Assembly (NCBI RefSeq): GCF_029193595.2
Contig: NZ_CP135052.1
Span: 4,030,001 to 4,094,000, forward strand
Length of the DNA stretch: 64,000 bases
Direction of reading: 5' to 3'
Origin: Providencia hangzhouensis
GTDB lineage: Bacteria > Pseudomonadota > Gammaproteobacteria > Enterobacterales > Enterobacteriaceae
Shown: positions 45,537 to 54,753 of the stretch, piece by piece
Position numbering within the stretch: the first letter of the stretch is position 1
Layout of the letters: each line of letters opens with the position of its first letter
Notes under the pieces: model-generated
Told to the model about the DNA's origin: nothing
Seen by the model: only the letters and a program-made list of their open reading frames with translations
Database searches by the model: none
Translations under genes and position numbers: made by a program

Positions 45537-46904
45537 ATGGGTACCAGTGTTTTTGATTCTGTATTATTAAAAAACTTATGGTCTACAGAAGAAATGCGCG
45601 CTATTTTTTCTGATAAGGTCAGAATGCAAAATTGGCTTGATTACGAAGCTGCATTAGCGATTGAACAAGCTGAATTAGGTTTAATTCCAAAGCAAGCCGC
45701 AGAGGTCATTGCTGATACGGCAAAACTTGAAAAGTTAGATATGGATTTCATCTTAGAGCAAGTGCGTTTAACTCGTCATCCACTTGTTCCAACCATTCGT
45801 GGTTTAGAGCATGCTTGCCCTGAACATTTTGGTGAATATGTCCATTTTGGGCCCACGACACAAGATGTTATGGACACAGGCTTAGTGCTTCAACTAAAAG
45901 AGGCTCATAACATTTTTTTACGTGATATCAAAATATTAGGGCGTTCTCTATTATCGTTAAGCGAAAAACATCGCAATACACCAATGCCTGGACGAACCTT
46001 AGCCTTACAAGCCCTACCGATTACTTTTGGCCACAAAACTGCTATTTGGTTAACGGAATTAGCACGCCATTATCAACGGTTAAAAGAAATCGAACCTCGC
46101 TTATTCGTTGGTAGCGTTGTTGGCGCTGTTGGAACTAAGGCCTCATTGAGCGACAAAGCAGATGAGCTTGAAGTTCGTGTATTAAATCGACTCGGTTTAG
46201 GCACCCCTGAGATTTCTTGGCAGCCGGCTCGTGACCGATTTAGTGAATATGGCATGCTGATTGGTTTAATTAGCGGCACGTTAGGAAAAATTGCCAATGA
46301 AATTTTATTATTAGCTCACAATGAAATTGATGAACTTTCAGAGCCTTTTAGTAAAGGTCAAGTTGGCTCCTCAACGATGCCACACAAGCGTAACCCTGCC
46401 ATTGTCGAAAATGCGGCCTGTGTCAGTAATACATTGAAAGCTAACCTTTCTGTGCTTACCGACATGATGAAACACCAACACGAAAGAGATGGTGCGATTT
46501 GGAAGATGGAATGGAAAGTGATGCCAGAAATGTGCCTGATGCTTTCGGTGATCTTCGATAACATGAAAACTGTATTAGGGGGATTAAACGTACATACCGA
46601 TAAGATGCGCCAAAATTTAGATATTTTAGGTGGATTTATGCTTGCTGAGCGCGTCATGTTTGCGTTGTCAGACAAAGCGGGTAAACAAACTGCCCATGAA
46701 ATTGTTTATGAAGCTTCTATGTCTGGCCAAGAAGAAGGCATCACCTTTATTGAGGCCATTAACCGTGACACGCGCATTCGTGACCATATAACGCAAGAAG
46801 AACTTGATGCCCTATTAGACCCAACGACCTATGTAGGGAATGCACCTGAACAAGTCACTCGAGTAATAGAACAAACCAAAGCATCCGGTTGGCTTAATGA
46901 CTAA
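45537..46904 (+). CDS. Aspartase/fumarase-superfamily lyase (adenylosuccinate lyase / PcaB type)
   Basis: A 455-residue homologue of adenylosuccinate lyase and 3-carboxymuconate cycloisomerase. The superfamily signature GSSTMPHKRNP is at 277-287, with the preceding flexible serine loop, and the HFGPTTQDVMDT segment at 103-114. At the position where adenylosuccinate lyases have the catalytic histidine (RTH), this protein reads GRTLALQALPITFG with a leucine (L155), so it is unlikely to be purB. The group includes C-N lyases that release fumarate from iminodisuccinate or EDDS-like compounds. It is followed by an MmgE/PrpD gene, the pairing known for iminodisuccinate degradation. Substrate is inferred. 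Confidence 0.83.
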   Translation: MGTSVFDSVLLKNLWSTEEMRAIFSDKVRMQNWLDYEAALAIEQAELGLIPKQAAEVIADTAKLEKLDMDFILEQVRLTRHPLVPTIRGLEHACPEHFGEYVHFGPTTQDVMDTGLVLQLKEAHNIFLRDIKILGRSLLSLSEKHRNTPMPGRTLALQALPITFGHKTAIWLTELARHYQRLKEIEPRLFVGSVVGAVGTKASLSDKADELEVRVLNRLGLGTPEISWQPARDRFSEYGMLIGLISGTLGKIANEILLLAHNEIDELSEPFSKGQVGSSTMPHKRNPAIVENAACVSNTLKANLSVLTDMMKHQHERDGAIWKMEWKVMPEMCLMLSVIFDNMKTVLGGLNVHTDKMRQNLDILGGFMLAERVMFALSDKAGKQTAHEIVYEASMSGQEEGITFIEAINRDTRIRDHITQEELDALLDPTTYVGNAPEQVTRVIEQTKASGWLND

Positions 46905-46938
46905 TGCATTTTAGCAAAGTTTAAATCTCTACTTTCTT

Positions 46939-46963
46939 AAAGCCAGTCAAGTGCTGGCTTTTT
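46939..46963 (+). terminator. Intrinsic terminator between lyase and MmgE/PrpD genes
   Basis: 8-bp stem AAAGCCAG / CTGGCTTT, 7-nt loop and five T. It ends 18 bp before the MmgE/PrpD ATG, leaving only the ribosome site AGAGGT between. Confidence 0.75.
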
Positions 46964-46981
46964 CATTCACCAGAGGTATCT

Positions 46982-48361
46982 ATGACATTAAGCCAACAGC
47001 TAAGCCAATTTATCACATCCCTATCATTTTCTGATATTCCACCGCAAGTTATTGAACGCGCCAAATATCATTTACTCGATACATTAGGCGTTGCACTTGC
47101 CGGAAGCCTCCAACAAAGCGCAACACAATGCCGTAAGGGAGTCGCTTATTTACCTGATCATCAAGGAAAAATTCCAATTTGGGGAAGTAACCAAACCGTT
47201 TCAACTACCACCGCCGCTTTAGCAAATGGTATTTCTGCGCATGTATTAGATTTTGATGATACACACACCGACTCAATCACTCACGGTAGTGCCGTACTTA
47301 CTCCTATAGCCTTTGCACTCGGTGAACATTTACAGGCGACAACAAAAGAGATCCTTACTGCATGGATTATTGGCTGGGAAGTCGCAGCCAGAGTGGGATT
47401 AGCAAGTCATAGTGGGTTTCACCTACGCGGCTTCCACTCTACAGCTATAGCGGGTATTTTTGGTGCGACGGCTTGTGCAGCTTCATTACTCAAATTAACT
47501 CGGGAACAAACAGTTAACGCTCTAGGCCTAACAGGAAGCCAAGCCAGTGGTGTTGCTGAATACCTAACCAATAGCTCGTCAGCAAAATGTTTTCATGCGG
47601 GCTGGGCTGCGCAATCAGGCATTATTGCAGCTTGTTTAGCTAAAGGCGGAATGACAGGGCCAGAAACTATTTTTGAAGGACGCTATAGTCTGTACCAAAC
47701 ACATGGTCTCCGTGAAAAGGCACATCCAGAGCAAGTCGCCCAAGACTTAGGTAATGTTTGGCAATTCATGAATGTTTCCATTAAGCCCTACCCTGTTTGC
47801 CATTTTGCTCATGCCACCGTCGATTGTGGGAGACGATTATTACAACGAGGAATAACCCTCGATCAAATTGCAAAAGTAGAATGCGTTGTCGATCCCGTTG
47901 CAGCGGCCTTAATTTGTGAGCCACCAGAACAAAAATGGGCACCTCAGAGTGCCTATGCAGCGAAATTTAGCCTCCCGTGGTTGTTTGCCGCTGGTTTTAT
48001 CGAAGACAAATTAACATTAAGTTTGCTCTCTACCGAAAATTTACAGCGAGCAGATATCCAAAACCTCGCGAAAAAAGTCAGCTATCGTTATCCCACTGAA
48101 AATGAAATTCCTTTCCCAACCTATTTTCCCGGCCTAATTTTTGTCACATTAACCCATGGTGAGACAATAACGGAACGATTAGATATCCAATACGGTAACC
48201 CACAAAATCCAATGTCTTTGGAGGATATTGTGAGCAAATTCTATGACAATGCAGGGCTGGTAATGAAAAATGAACAAGCTGCGCAGCTTGCTAAAAGTGT
48301 ATTATCTTTTGAAGCGAAAACTATATCGGCTATCACACAGCTATTGCGTGTTGGTCTTTAA
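46982..48361 (+). CDS. MmgE/PrpD-family protein (dehydratase/epimerase)
   Basis: A 459-residue MmgE/PrpD protein. The amino helical domain (about 1-270) includes LLDTLGVALAGS, HVLDFDDTHTDSITHGSAV, WEVAARVGLASH and the YKPYPVCHFAHATVD-like segment (VSIKPYPVCHFAHATVD). A smaller alpha/beta lid domain follows (about 275-400). Family members include 2-methylcitrate dehydratase, cis-aconitate decarboxylase and iminodisuccinate epimerase. No prpB or prpC gene is nearby, so propionate use is unlikely. With the upstream ASL-type lyase, an epimerase acting before C-N cleavage is the best guess. Confidence 0.83.
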   Translation: MTLSQQLSQFITSLSFSDIPPQVIERAKYHLLDTLGVALAGSLQQSATQCRKGVAYLPDHQGKIPIWGSNQTVSTTTAALANGISAHVLDFDDTHTDSITHGSAVLTPIAFALGEHLQATTKEILTAWIIGWEVAARVGLASHSGFHLRGFHSTAIAGIFGATACAASLLKLTREQTVNALGLTGSQASGVAEYLTNSSSAKCFHAGWAAQSGIIAACLAKGGMTGPETIFEGRYSLYQTHGLREKAHPEQVAQDLGNVWQFMNVSIKPYPVCHFAHATVDCGRRLLQRGITLDQIAKVECVVDPVAAALICEPPEQKWAPQSAYAAKFSLPWLFAAGFIEDKLTLSLLSTENLQRADIQNLAKKVSYRYPTENEIPFPTYFPGLIFVTLTHGETITERLDIQYGNPQNPMSLEDIVSKFYDNAGLVMKNEQAAQLAKSVLSFEAKTISAITQLLRVGL

Positions 48362-48377
48362 TAAGACCGACTAACGA

Positions 48378-48410
48378 ATAGAAGCCCACACTGAATGGGC
48401 TTCTATTTTT
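48378..48410 (+). terminator. Intrinsic terminator after the MmgE/PrpD gene
   Basis: 11-bp perfect stem ATAGAAGCCCA / TGGGCTTCTAT, 7-nt loop and a five-T tract, between convergent genes. Confidence 0.88.
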
Positions 48411-48421
48411 CCTTCCTCTTA

Positions 48422-49306
48422 TTATTCATTTAACTGAGCAATAATTTGCTGTAAATGAGCAATAGCAACATCATTGAGAGGTTCTTGTGGAAGGATCGGG
48501 TCACCAACATTAAACCCTTGAATGTTTAAAGATGCTTTAATACATGACGCTAATGCATATTGCGTAAAAGCTTCGTTGATTTGCCACATTTCTTTCTGTT
48601 TTGCTAACGCTGTATCCCAATCCCCTCTAGTGGCCAACTCATACAGTTCAACACACTGTTTTGGCAACACACAGGCAGGACCCGCCATCCAGCCTACACC
48701 ACCTAATTTAATAACTAATAGAGGAATATGTGCTGAAGCACTAAAAATTTTAACCCGCTCACCGAAGGTGTTGAGCATCGTTAATAACCTTCCAGTATTA
48801 CTCGATGCATCTTTAACATATTCGATATTAGGGATATAGCTTAATTCATTCAAAAGAGAAATAGACAGTACATCCCCCAGCAAACCAGGGTTGGTATAGA
48901 CCGTCATGGATTTTTCAGGAAAAGACTCCGCTATTGTTTGGAAATAACCCAATTGGGCTTTATCACTCAGAGGGTACATTTTTTGCGATATCAGCACCAT
49001 GCCATCCACACCTAAATTGGCATACTGTTCCGCTTGAAAACATGCATCTGACGTTGAGAAACTGGCAACCCCCGCTAATACAGGTACTCGCCCCGCAGCT
49101 TGATCAACTGTAATGCGAACCACCTCATTTCGTAATTCCTGTGACAAATATGCGTATTCACCAGTGCTCCCTAATGGGCTCAATCCGTGAACTCCGCTCG
49201 AAATGAGGTGCTCAATTAGGTGACGAAGAGATGATTCAAGAACAGTACCTTTAGTTTGATCGACTGGTGAAACAAGATAAGGAAAAATACCGTGAAAATG
49301 GGTCAT
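48422..49306 (-). CDS. DapA-family (dihydrodipicolinate synthase/N-acetylneuraminate lyase) aldolase
   Basis: A 294-residue class I aldolase-type TIM barrel. The carboxylate-binding loop is PLGSTGEY (45-51), the catalytic tyrosine Y137 is in VYTNP, and the Schiff-base lysine K165 is in YVKDASSN. These residues are needed for pyruvate-type imine chemistry. It is not the biosynthetic DapA by context: it lies 14 bp downstream of a LysR gene and converges on the lyase/MmgE pair. It probably adds or removes a 2-oxo acid, possibly acting on the pyruvate or keto acid made by the neighbouring PLP enzyme. Reaction unknown. Confidence 0.82.
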   Translation of the reverse strand: MTHFHGIFPYLVSPVDQTKGTVLESSLRHLIEHLISSGVHGLSPLGSTGEYAYLSQELRNEVVRITVDQAAGRVPVLAGVASFSTSDACFQAEQYANLGVDGMVLISQKMYPLSDKAQLGYFQTIAESFPEKSMTVYTNPGLLGDVLSISLLNELSYIPNIEYVKDASSNTGRLLTMLNTFGERVKIFSASAHIPLLVIKLGGVGWMAGPACVLPKQCVELYELATRGDWDTALAKQKEMWQINEAFTQYALASCIKASLNIQGFNVGDPILPQEPLNDVAIAHLQQIIAQLNE

Positions 49307-49320
49307 AATTATTCCTAATT

Positions 49321-50211
49321 TTAGTTGTTATGGGAGATAACGGCTGTTTGTTCATTTTTTAATGAGTTAAAAAGAATTTGTGCGGCTTTGGTTGGGCTTT
49401 TTGAGTTGAGATACAGGTTATATCGAATTGCCGGAAGTACTGGTAGCCCTTCATCCTCACCGAGTATGCGCAAATCCTCCCCTGAAAGCTCAATTGAGCG
49501 AGCCATAATACCCAATCCCGCCCTAACCGCAGCGCGTGCTCCAGATAGTGTTGTCGCCATATAAGCAATGCGCCAAGGTATTTGCTGTTGTTCGAGGTGA
49601 TTGATCATCATCTCGCGATAAGTACTCGGCTCATCTAACACAACTAATGGCAGCGGCTGCTCTAAGTTAAAACTAAAATGTTTCCCGCAATACCATAGTG
49701 AAGGGGAAACACGTAAGACAATTTTAGGGTAGCCAACATGCTCCTCGGTTGAGATCGCCAAATCGAGTTCATTATCCTCTAACATTGACATAAGAAATGG
49801 GCTGCGTTTGACAATAATATCCATGATTAAATTTGGATAAGCTCCTGAAAATCTGGCTAATAAATCAGGCAATATAGTATTCGCGGTGTCATCTGGCGAA
49901 CCAATTTTTAATACTCCGTCAATTTCTTCATAAACTAGTGATAAACATGCCTCATCATTAAGACGTAAAATACGGCGGGCATAGCTCAATAGTTGTGTAC
50001 CAGAGTCCGTCAATGCTTTATTTCTGCCCTGCCGGACAAATAACTCCTTGCCAATGAGTGACTCCAGCCGTTGCATTTGTTGACTCACCGCTGATTGCGT
50101 TCGGCAAACAGATTCTGCGGCGGCGGCAAAAGTTGCACCATCAACAACCGCAATAAAAGTGCGAAGTAAATCAAGCTCTAAATTAAAAATAGGACGTTTA
50201 GCAGCTGGCAT
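49321..50211 (-). CDS. LysR-family transcriptional regulator
   Basis: I prefer the ATG at 50211, preceded by AAGAGAT; the frame also opens with an ATG at 50247. The 296-residue product has a standard LysR winged helix (about 10-70: FAAAAESVCRTQSAVSQQMQRLESLIGKELFVRQGR) and a periplasmic-binding-protein-like effector domain. It is the first gene of a leftward pair with the DapA-family enzyme and is the only regulator in the 42.5-50.2 kb catabolic cluster, so it probably controls it. Effector unknown. Confidence 0.87.
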   Translation of the reverse strand: MPAAKRPIFNLELDLLRTFIAVVDGATFAAAAESVCRTQSAVSQQMQRLESLIGKELFVRQGRNKALTDSGTQLLSYARRILRLNDEACLSLVYEEIDGVLKIGSPDDTANTILPDLLARFSGAYPNLIMDIIVKRSPFLMSMLEDNELDLAISTEEHVGYPKIVLRVSPSLWYCGKHFSFNLEQPLPLVVLDEPSTYREMMINHLEQQQIPWRIAYMATTLSGARAAVRAGLGIMARSIELSGEDLRILGEDEGLPVLPAIRYNLYLNSKSPTKAAQILFNSLKNEQTAVISHNN

Positions 50212-50767
50212 TTTAGTTATCTCTTTTCTTAAGGTGTGTGGTGTCATCCAACAAAAGTGTTTAATTTACATACTAAGAAGAAAGCCTTAAATAATCTATG
50301 TTAGAGCTCAATAGTTTGGCTCTAAATTGTAGCGACTTAATAATAAATTTGACTACCTGAATATCCGCCATAATACGATTGATAAAGTAGCTACAGATGG
50401 AAAGACATAACAAATGGTTATTTATAGGCGATTCTCCTCAAAAGAGTTTGCCATCAGATAAACTTAGTCAGTAATTTCATTCGGTATCCCCAATTTCAAA
50501 AGTCACTGATTGATTTTGTGTGCAGTGTCGTGACTACTTCAAACTCAATCAAAAATGTTGCCCGAACTGTCGAAAGGGGATTTTGTGTATTGCTGCGAAG
50601 AATGTTACAGAGGAACATCGGCTTAAAATAGAAGACTAATTTGCATATAAACAATTTAAATATTAATGGATTTTAATAATTATAATGCTATTCATTTTAT
50701 AACCTAACTCACTCCTATATTCTGTGTATAATTAAGCACTAATCCCAATTTCGTTGAGAGAGCTGCT
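50212..50767. other. Intergenic region before the restriction-modification operon
   Basis: About 550 bp without a gene. A TATAAT at 50727-50732 suits a promoter for hsdR with a leader of about 30 nt, although no good -35 is seen. I looked for attachment-site repeats or tRNA fragments at this edge of the accessory region and found none. Some less AT-rich stretch around 50.52-50.62 kb may be decayed coding sequence. Confidence 0.4.
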
Positions 50768-53209
50768 ATGGCTGGTGTGAATAAAACTCATCTGACTGAA
50801 ACAGACATCATCACTAAATTTATCCTCCCTGCAATTAAAGATGCGGGTTGGAACTTGATGTCGCAGATCCGCCAAGAAGTCAAACTTCGCGATGGTAAAG
50901 TCGTTGTGCGTGGTAAGCTAGCAGCACGGTTGACAGTGAAATCAGCCGACATAGTGCTCTACCATAAGCCGGGGTTACCACTTGCAGTCATAGAAGCTAA
51001 AGCGAATAAGCACGAGATGGGAAAAGGGATGCAGCAAGGGCTAGATTACGCGCGCCTACTCGATGTCCCTTTTATTTTTGCTTCTAATGGTGATGGTTTT
51101 ATCTTCCACGACAAAACAAATCCTGCGCAGCTTGAATCCGAAATTACACTCGACGATTTTCCAACACCTGAACAGCTTTGGACTAAATACTGTATTTGGA
51201 AAGGTTTTACCGCTGAACAATTGCCTGTCATCAGCCAAGACTATTACGATGACAGTAGCGGCAAATCCCCTCGTTATTATCAACTACAAGCCATTAATAA
51301 AACCGTAGAAGCCGTTTCTGCAGGACAAAAACGTGTATTACTTGTGATGGCGACGGGGACTGGCAAAACCTATACCGCATTTCAGATTATTTGGCGCTTA
51401 TGGAAAGCTAAAAATAAAAAACGCATTCTGTTTCTTGCCGACCGCAATATCCTTGTCGACCAAACTAAAAATAACGACTTCCAACCCTTTGGTAGCGCAA
51501 TGGCAAAGGTGACTGGTAGAACAATTGACCCAGCTTATGAAATTCAATTGGCACTCTACCAAGCAATTACAGGCCCAGAAGAACACCAAAAAGCCTTTAA
51601 GCAAGTTGCTCCCGATTTCTTTGATTTGATTGTTATCGACGAGTGCCACCGCGGTAGTGCATCGGAAAACAGCGCATGGCGAGAAATTCTTGAATACTTC
51701 AGCAGTGCGACCCAAATTGGCTTAACTGCAACACCAAAAGAAACCGATGACGTTTCCAGCACTGATTACTTTGGCGACCCCGTTTATACTTATTCACTTA
51801 AAGAAGGTATTGAAGACGGTTTCCTTGCACCATACAAAGTCGTTCGAGTCGATATCGATGTCGACTTACAAGGTTGGCGCCCCACTAAAGGCCAAGTTGA
51901 TAAACAAGGCCAACTGATTGATGACCGAATTTATAACCAAAAAGACTTTGACCGCACTATGGTGATTGATGAGCGTACCCAATTGGTCGCACAAACCATC
52001 ACTGACTACCTAAAACGCACTAATCCTATGGATAAAACCATCGTTTTTTGTAACGATGTTGACCACGCTGAACGTATGCGCCGTGCGTTGGTAAACCTAA
52101 ACCCAGAACAAGTGCGAATAAATGAAAAATACGTGATGAAAATCACTGGCGATGACGACATCGGTAAGGCGCAACTCGATAATTTCATCAACCCGAAAAA
52201 GCCTTACCCAGTGATTGCAACCACCTCAGAACTGATGAGTACGGGTGTGGATGCGCAGACCTGCAAACTGGTCGTGCTAGATCAAAACATTCAATCCATG
52301 ACCAAATTTAAGCAGATCATCGGGCGTGGAACACGTATTAACGAGAAGTTCGATAAACTCTGGTTCACCATTCTCGATTTCAAAAAAGCCACCGAATTGT
52401 TTGCAGACGAGCGCTTTGATGGCGTGCCTGAAAAAGTGATCCGCACAACACCTAAAGATATTTCCGATCCAGAGTCGGATTTCAATGATGTATTGGAAAG
52501 TGAAGTTCCAGAAAATGGAACGCTAGAATGCGATGCATTTACGGGTGCAGAAGAACCACCTGCTCACTATGGCGCCACATCAGAAAGTGCCAGCGGTGCT
52601 TTTGATGAAAATGACGAAAATAAAATCCGTAAATATCATGTCAACGGCGTCACCGTAAAGGTGCTAGCAAAACGCGTCCAATATTATGATGCCGATGGCA
52701 AATTAGTCACCGAATCCTTTCAGGACTACACCCGTAAAACGCTACTCAAAGATAAAGACTTTGCCTCTCTTGATAACTTCATTCGAAAATGGCACTCTGC
52801 CGAGCGCAAACAGGTTATCATTGATGAACTTCAGCAGCTTGGTGTGCTTTGGGAAGTGTTAGCAGAAGAAGTGGGTAAAGACCTTGACCCATTCGATCTC
52901 CTTTGCCATGTAGTTTATGGTCAACCGCCCCTGACGCGTAAAGAACGGGCTGACAACGTGCGTAAACGTAACTACTTCACCAAATATTCAGAACCTGCAC
53001 AGCATGTACTCAATACCTTGCTGGATAAATACGCGGATGAAGGCGTGCAGGAAATCGAAGATATTCAGGTGCTAAAACTAAAACCGTTCGACAGCCTAGG
53101 CCGTCCGCTAGAAATCATCAAAAGTAGTTTTGGAAATAAACAAGCATACGAGCAAGCCGTCAATGAACTGGAAGACCAAATTTATCAGTTACCACCTCGC
53201 CAGGCCTAA
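50768..53209 (+). CDS. hsdR: Type I restriction enzyme, R subunit (EcoAI/IB type)
   Basis: An 813-residue HsdR. The amino-terminal nuclease domain has D61 (SADIVLYH), E76 and K78 (VIEAKAN) and the QxxxY element Q90-Y94, so the PD-(D/E)xK site is intact. The SF2 motor follows: Walker [17 protein letters not shown]-type box VIDECHRG (DECH), SAT-like LTATP and motif [11 protein letters not shown]. The carboxy part contacts HsdM. Length and gene order R-M-S resemble the EcoAI family. It cuts DNA at variable distance from unmethylated sites. A weak hairpin (53227-53253) separates it from hsdM, which could allow separate levels of methylase and nuclease. Confidence 0.95.
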   Translation: MAGVNKTHLTETDIITKFILPAIKDAGWNLMSQIRQEVKLRDGKVVVRGKLAARLTVKSADIVLYHKPGLPLAVIEAKANKHEMGKGMQQGLDYARLLDVPFIFASNGDGFIFHDKTNPAQLESEITLDDFPTPEQLWTKYCIWKGFTAEQLPVISQDYYDDSSGKSPRYYQLQAINKTVEAVSAGQKRVLLVMATGTGKTYTAFQIIWRLWKAKNKKRILFLADRNILVDQTKNNDFQPFGSAMAKVTGRTIDPAYEIQLALYQAITGPEEHQKAFKQVAPDFFDLIVIDECHRGSASENSAWREILEYFSSATQIGLTATPKETDDVSSTDYFGDPVYTYSLKEGIEDGFLAPYKVVRVDIDVDLQGWRPTKGQVDKQGQLIDDRIYNQKDFDRTMVIDERTQLVAQTITDYLKRTNPMDKTIVFCNDVDHAERMRRALVNLNPEQVRINEKYVMKITGDDDIGKAQLDNFINPKKPYPVIATTSELMSTGVDAQTCKLVVLDQNIQSMTKFKQIIGRGTRINEKFDKLWFTILDFKKATELFADERFDGVPEKVIRTTPKDISDPESDFNDVLESEVPENGTLECDAFTGAEEPPAHYGATSESASGAFDENDENKIRKYHVNGVTVKVLAKRVQYYDADGKLVTESFQDYTRKTLLKDKDFASLDNFIRKWHSAERKQVIIDELQQLGVLWEVLAEEVGKDLDPFDLLCHVVYGQPPLTRKERADNVRKRNYFTKYSEPAQHVLNTLLDKYADEGVQEIEDIQVLKLKPFDSLGRPLEIIKSSFGNKQAYEQAVNELEDQIYQLPPRQA

Positions 53210-53226
53210 TAACCCATATTATTTTA

Positions 53227-53253
53227 CCACCGTGAGTTATCAGCTCTCGGTGG
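53227..53253 (+). terminator. Hairpin between hsdR and hsdM
   Basis: Imperfect stem CCACCG-T-GAG / CTC-T-CGGTGG with T-rich sequence a few bases after. Possible partial terminator. Confidence 0.4.
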
Positions 53254-53280
53254 CTTCATTTTTACCAATGGAATACAAAC

Positions 53281-54753
53281 ATGTCGATTAGCTCAGTCAT
53301 TAAATCCTTACAAGACATCATGCGCAAAGATGCAGGTGTAGACGGTGATGCTCAACGCCTTGGGCAACTGTCTTGGCTATTATTTCTGAAAATATTTGAT
53401 ACTCAGGAAGAAGAGCTCGAACTCGAGCAAGACGACTACCAACTCCCTATTAACTCGCGTTACTTGTGGCGTACTTGGGCGGCAAACAGCGAGGGAATCA
53501 CAGGGGATGAACTGCTCGAATTCGTTAATGACGATTTATTCCCTGCTTTAAAAAACCTGACCGCGCCTATCGATAAAAACCCACGGGGCTTTGTGGTGAA
53601 ACAAGCGTTTAGCGATGCCTATAACTACATGAAAAATGGTACGCTCTTACGCCAAGTCATCAATAAGCTGAATGAAATCGACTTCAGCAACAGCACCGAA
53701 CGCCACTTATTCGGTGATATCTATGAACAAATTCTACGCGACTTACAAAGCGCAGGTAACGCAGGTGAGTTCTATACTCCACGTGCGGTCACTCGCTTTA
53801 TGGTCAACCGTATTGACCCGAGATTGGGTGAGTCGATTATGGACCCAGCGTGTGGTACTGGCGGCTTCCTTGCCTGTGCGTTCGACCATGTGAAAGAGCA
53901 TTATGTTAAGACAACTGAAGATCATAAAACGCTACAACAGCAGATCTTTGGTGTTGAAAAAAAACAGCTCCCACATTTGCTGTGCACCACGAATATGCTA
54001 CTGCATGGTATTGAAATTCCGGTACAAATTCGTCATGACAATACATTAAACAAGCCTCTATCCGCTTGGGATGAGCAATTCGACGTCATTATTACCAACC
54101 CGCCATTTGGCGGCACTGAAGAAGATGGGATCGAGAAAAACTTCCCAGCAGAAATGCAGACCCGCGAAACCGCTGACCTATTCCTGCAATTGATCATTGA
54201 AGTGCTGTCCGATAAAGGCCGTGCAGCCGTAGTTCTGCCGGATGGCACACTGTTTGGTGAAGGCGTCAAAACCAAAATCAAAAAACTGCTGACCGAAGAG
54301 TGCAACTTACACACCATTGTTCGTTTGCCAAATGGCGTATTTAACCCATATACCGGAATCAAAACCAATATTCTCTTCTTCACCAAAGGCCAGCCAACCA
54401 AAGAAATCTGGTTCTACGAACACCCCTACCCTGAGGGAGTTAAAAACTATAGCAAAACCAAACCGATGAAGTTTGAAGAATTCCAAACAGAAATCGACTG
54501 GTGGGGCAATGAAGCCGATGGCTTTGCAAGCCGTGAAGAAAACAATCAAGCGTGGAAAGTCAGCATTGATGAAATCATTGCCCGTAATTTTAACCTCGAT
54601 ATCAAAAACCCGTATCAAGGTGAAACGATCAGCCACGATCCCAACGAATTACTGGCGCAGTACCAAGCACAACAAGCTGAAATCAGTAAACTGCGTCATC
54701 AGTTACGCGATATCCTCGGTGCGGCATTGACTGGCAATAAGGAAACAAACTGA
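53281..54753 (+). CDS. hsdM: Type I DNA methyltransferase, M subunit
   Basis: A 490-residue N6-adenine methyltransferase subunit. The helical amino domain is followed by the YEQILRDLQSAGNAGEFYTPRAV segment, the AdoMet motif DPACGTGGFL at about 198-207, and catalytic motif NPPFGG near residue 275. A coiled-coil carboxy tail ends the protein. Its length matches EcoAI HsdM (about 489). The stop overlaps the hsdS start by one base (TGATG), so translation is coupled and the trimer M2S can form. Confidence 0.96.
   Translation: MSISSVIKSLQDIMRKDAGVDGDAQRLGQLSWLLFLKIFDTQEEELELEQDDYQLPINSRYLWRTWAANSEGITGDELLEFVNDDLFPALKNLTAPIDKNPRGFVVKQAFSDAYNYMKNGTLLRQVINKLNEIDFSNSTERHLFGDIYEQILRDLQSAGNAGEFYTPRAVTRFMVNRIDPRLGESIMDPACGTGGFLACAFDHVKEHYVKTTEDHKTLQQQIFGVEKKQLPHLLCTTNMLLHGIEIPVQIRHDNTLNKPLSAWDEQFDVIITNPPFGGTEEDGIEKNFPAEMQTRETADLFLQLIIEVLSDKGRAAVVLPDGTLFGEGVKTKIKKLLTEECNLHTIVRLPNGVFNPYTGIKTNILFFTKGQPTKEIWFYEHPYPEGVKNYSKTKPMKFEEFQTEIDWWGNEADGFASREENNQAWKVSIDEIIARNFNLDIKNPYQGETISHDPNELLAQYQAQQAEISKLRHQLRDILGAALTGNKETN

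Noticed and set aside
45537..46904. Calling the lyase purB
   Set aside because: The catalytic histidine motif is altered and the neighbours are catabolic, not purine genes.
46982..48361. Calling the MmgE/PrpD gene prpD (methylcitrate pathway)
   Set aside because: No prpB, prpC or prpE gene is present in the surrounding 8 kb.
48422..49306. Calling the DapA-family gene the lysine-biosynthetic dapA
   Set aside because: It is paired with a LysR gene inside a catabolic cluster and far from any housekeeping context; only the fold and catalytic residues are shared.
50212..50767. Left boundary repeat for an island including the hsd and hcp genes
   Set aside because: I found no second copy of the tRNA fragment or other direct repeat there, so the hsd/hcp zone is not claimed as part of the tRNA-integrated element.
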